Assembly: GCA_013397115.1 (NCBI GenBank)
Contig: VWZW01004324.1
Span: forward strand, 2,100,993 to 2,164,992
DNA from: Edolisoma coerulescens
Taxonomy: Eukaryota > Chordata > Aves > Passeriformes > Campephagidae
DNA length: 64,000 bases
Reading direction: 5' to 3'
The notes below the pieces were generated by a model. It made no database searches and was not told the origin of the DNA. It saw only the letters and a list, made by a program, of their open reading frames with translations. Made by a program: the position numbers and the translations under genes. Shown piece after piece: positions 61,901 to 64,000 of the stretch (within the stretch, counting starts at the first letter, position 1; every line of letters starts with the position of its first letter).

Positions 61901-64000
61901 AGAACATTTGATTAAGCATCTTTATTTAGTTGGATAGGAAAGTAACTGCACAAGGCATATTTGTCAGATGATGTAAAATGGGGTCCTTTTACTCACTTGA
62001 ACAGTATCTTCACAGAGCTGCGCACTATCACTTTGGCTCCTACACAGTTTAAGGACAAAATCACAAAGCAAGTGCCTACAACATATTTTTTGAGCATCAA
62101 AGCTCAGGCTGCTGGTCTGACAGTACAGCTCCAGTTCCAAATCACATCTGTTTACTCACTGTGCCCCAGCCCTGAACTGTGACAGGACAGCCTGGAAAAT
62201 AATTTGTGCAACTCCAAATGCTTCAGATTTACTGTGGTCTGCCAGAAAACTGACAGGACAAGTAAAAGATAAAGAATGGTAACTTAGCACAGGCATCATT
62301 GCTGCCTTTGAAGAGATATCTGCCAAGCTATTTCCACTGAAAAACAAAGTCCCAATAAAAAAATGCTCCACTTTTCCATAGGAAAAGGAAGGAGCCTGCA
62401 CAACAAACTTTGGAGAATGAAGCCTCACGACATGCAGACAAAGTGAAGCAGTTACAGAAAGATGAGTCCAGGTGTGGTGCAGATAGAGATGCAGCCTAAG
62501 TTCATCCTAAACTGGAAAAGGAACTGCAAGTTCTAACTCTCCATTTCTACCTCTAGGCATTTATCTTTCAATAAGGTAACCCATGGAGAGCTTTGTTATT
62601 CACCACATCTCTGATGAGATCAGAGGAGCCATCCAATTCCTCGGGGAAAATGAAAGTGAGGAATCCTGGAAAGACCCTTTCAAAGAAGTGCTGTATAATC
62701 CCTTCCCCATTTGTTTTCCAAATTGATTTTTTTTATTGAAAAACATTGTAAATGGCATAATGCTTTCAAGAGTAGTAGACTTGGCATCAATGTCATTTGT
62801 AGGAGTTTTTAGGTCCATTATGGAGTTTGAGGTATGGATGAGGTGAAAGGAGATTACAAACTTCCAGCCCTGTTAGTTAGGAAGATGTACATTTGTGTCA
62901 GGCTTTTTTATACTTAAGGGGGAATTTCATTATCCCAAGGATCCTTTTGCCTGGGTTCCTTCTCTTCCATGAATTCTTTCTCTTGAATCCTTTCTTTTTC
63001 AATTTTTTTTCAAAAGTCATGTTCCACATCACAAAAGAAAGGCTAAATCTGTAAAAAAAAGTCCATGAGAGACATTTTTGTCTTAACACTAATATCAACC
63101 TAGGATGAAGCCATGTTTCCACCTCTGTGCTGACTGGACCACATAAAAGGTTTTGACTTCATTTCTGCCTCCCAGATGGCAGATCTATTAAAGTAAGCAG
63201 GAATGCTTTTTTATTTCCTGCTTCAAAAGGTCTTATGCTAAGGCATAAAGGGTCCAAACAAACAACAGAGTATTTCCTACATACAGTGAAAATGCTGTTT
63301 CAGACTCATAGCAGCATCAGTACAGACTCCTGGTCGTTCTACTGCTTCTCAGTTATCTTTTAAATTGTCTGCTCTTAAGCTCTCGGCATTTTTACCAGAC
63401 AGTGGTTTCACTGGCCCCATCAGGCTGCTGTATTTGTGAATAAGCAACTACCTAGTGAGATGTGCTAATGGAAAATGAGTTTAAAGAGTGTGTTCACCCT
63501 CCCTGTATCAGGAAGGCAAGGAAGGGCAGGAAGATGCACCAGGCATAAAGACTTCTTATAATTTCTTTTCTGAAATAGCCATGGAATCACAGTTTTCAAA
63601 TAAAAATCACATTAGTATTGAAATCATCACATACCTATGCATTTTTGATGATCTGTTAATTTATATCATATAGTCTGACCTCTTCCTTATTAACTAAATT
63701 TTTCATTTCACATTCTGTAATGTTTCTCAGCCCACCACTTAATGAATTAGCCACAGATTATGATGTCAGTGACATTCTTGTGTCCAAAAACCTTCACAGG
63801 TGATGTAAAAAATGCACTCAAGTCCCAGAAAGAATTAATTGATTTTAAATAACATCATGCCGTTTGACAGGAGTGGCTTGAATAAGTGATCTTTCCAGCC
63901 AACATGTGTGAACCTCAGACAAGTAAGTCAGAGGCAATTTTATGGATCCTAACTGTATGAGGTCCAAACTCCAAAGGATCTTTCCATTCCCGGACCATAG
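58911..64000. other. Unique sequence, nothing recognised
   Basis: A T13-like run lies near 59836. Frames reach 95 codons (60183-60470, +) without recognisable domains. No repeat consensus, RNA gene or exon identified up to the window end. Confidence 0.55.

Overview
The window looks like non-coding nuclear DNA from a bird. The strongest evidence is repeat content: several CR1 (chicken repeat 1) LINE 3' ends with the typical ATTCTATG-type tails, a ~1.15 kb LTR of a type I recall as abundant in neognath birds, and faint tRNA-derived (MIR-type) SINE relics, set in AT-rich, CpG-poor unique sequence. I cannot name the species. I find no protein-coding gene, tRNA, rRNA or recognisable exon. Open frames are short (at most ~200 codons), mostly lack an ATG or overlap repeats, and none shows a domain I recognise. 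The window is best read as intergenic or deep intronic sequence.

Layout. 1-13 kb: unique sequence with a MIR-type SINE relic (~605-771), an AT-rich patch (~3.4 kb), a short reverse-strand CR1 end (5.36 kb) and a possible second SINE relic (6.1 kb). 13-14 kb: a forward CR1 3' end followed by a small CpG cluster. 18.3-20.95 kb: the most structured part. It holds a reverse-oriented partial LTR (18299-~18540), then a forward CR1 split by a complete forward LTR (19506-20652) that contains seven ~45-52 bp tandem units. 22.6 kb: an older forward CR1 piece. 30.1-31.3 kb: the longest CR1, reverse-strand, keeping a piece of reverse transcriptase with the motif-A aspartate but broken by stops. 34.4-36.7 kb: two SINE relics around a ~150 bp TTTC microsatellite. 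44.9 kb: a forward CR1 with an intact tail. 47.5-48.3 kb: two more SINE relics. 54.2 kb: a reverse CR1 end. 58.6-58.9 kb: a CR1 relic and a TATA/GATA microsatellite. 59-64 kb: nothing recognised.

No pathway or operon-like organisation is present. The readable history is layered retroposition: tRNA-derived SINEs (oldest, most diverged), CR1 elements of several ages, then an endogenous-retroviral LTR landing inside a CR1. The points worth testing are this nested insertion and its tandem array, a short secreted-like cysteine-rich open frame between the two LTRs, several AT-rich patches with homeodomain-type sites that could be conserved enhancers, and the SINE relics. All matches come from memory of consensus sequences, not from searches, so repeat boundaries are approximate.
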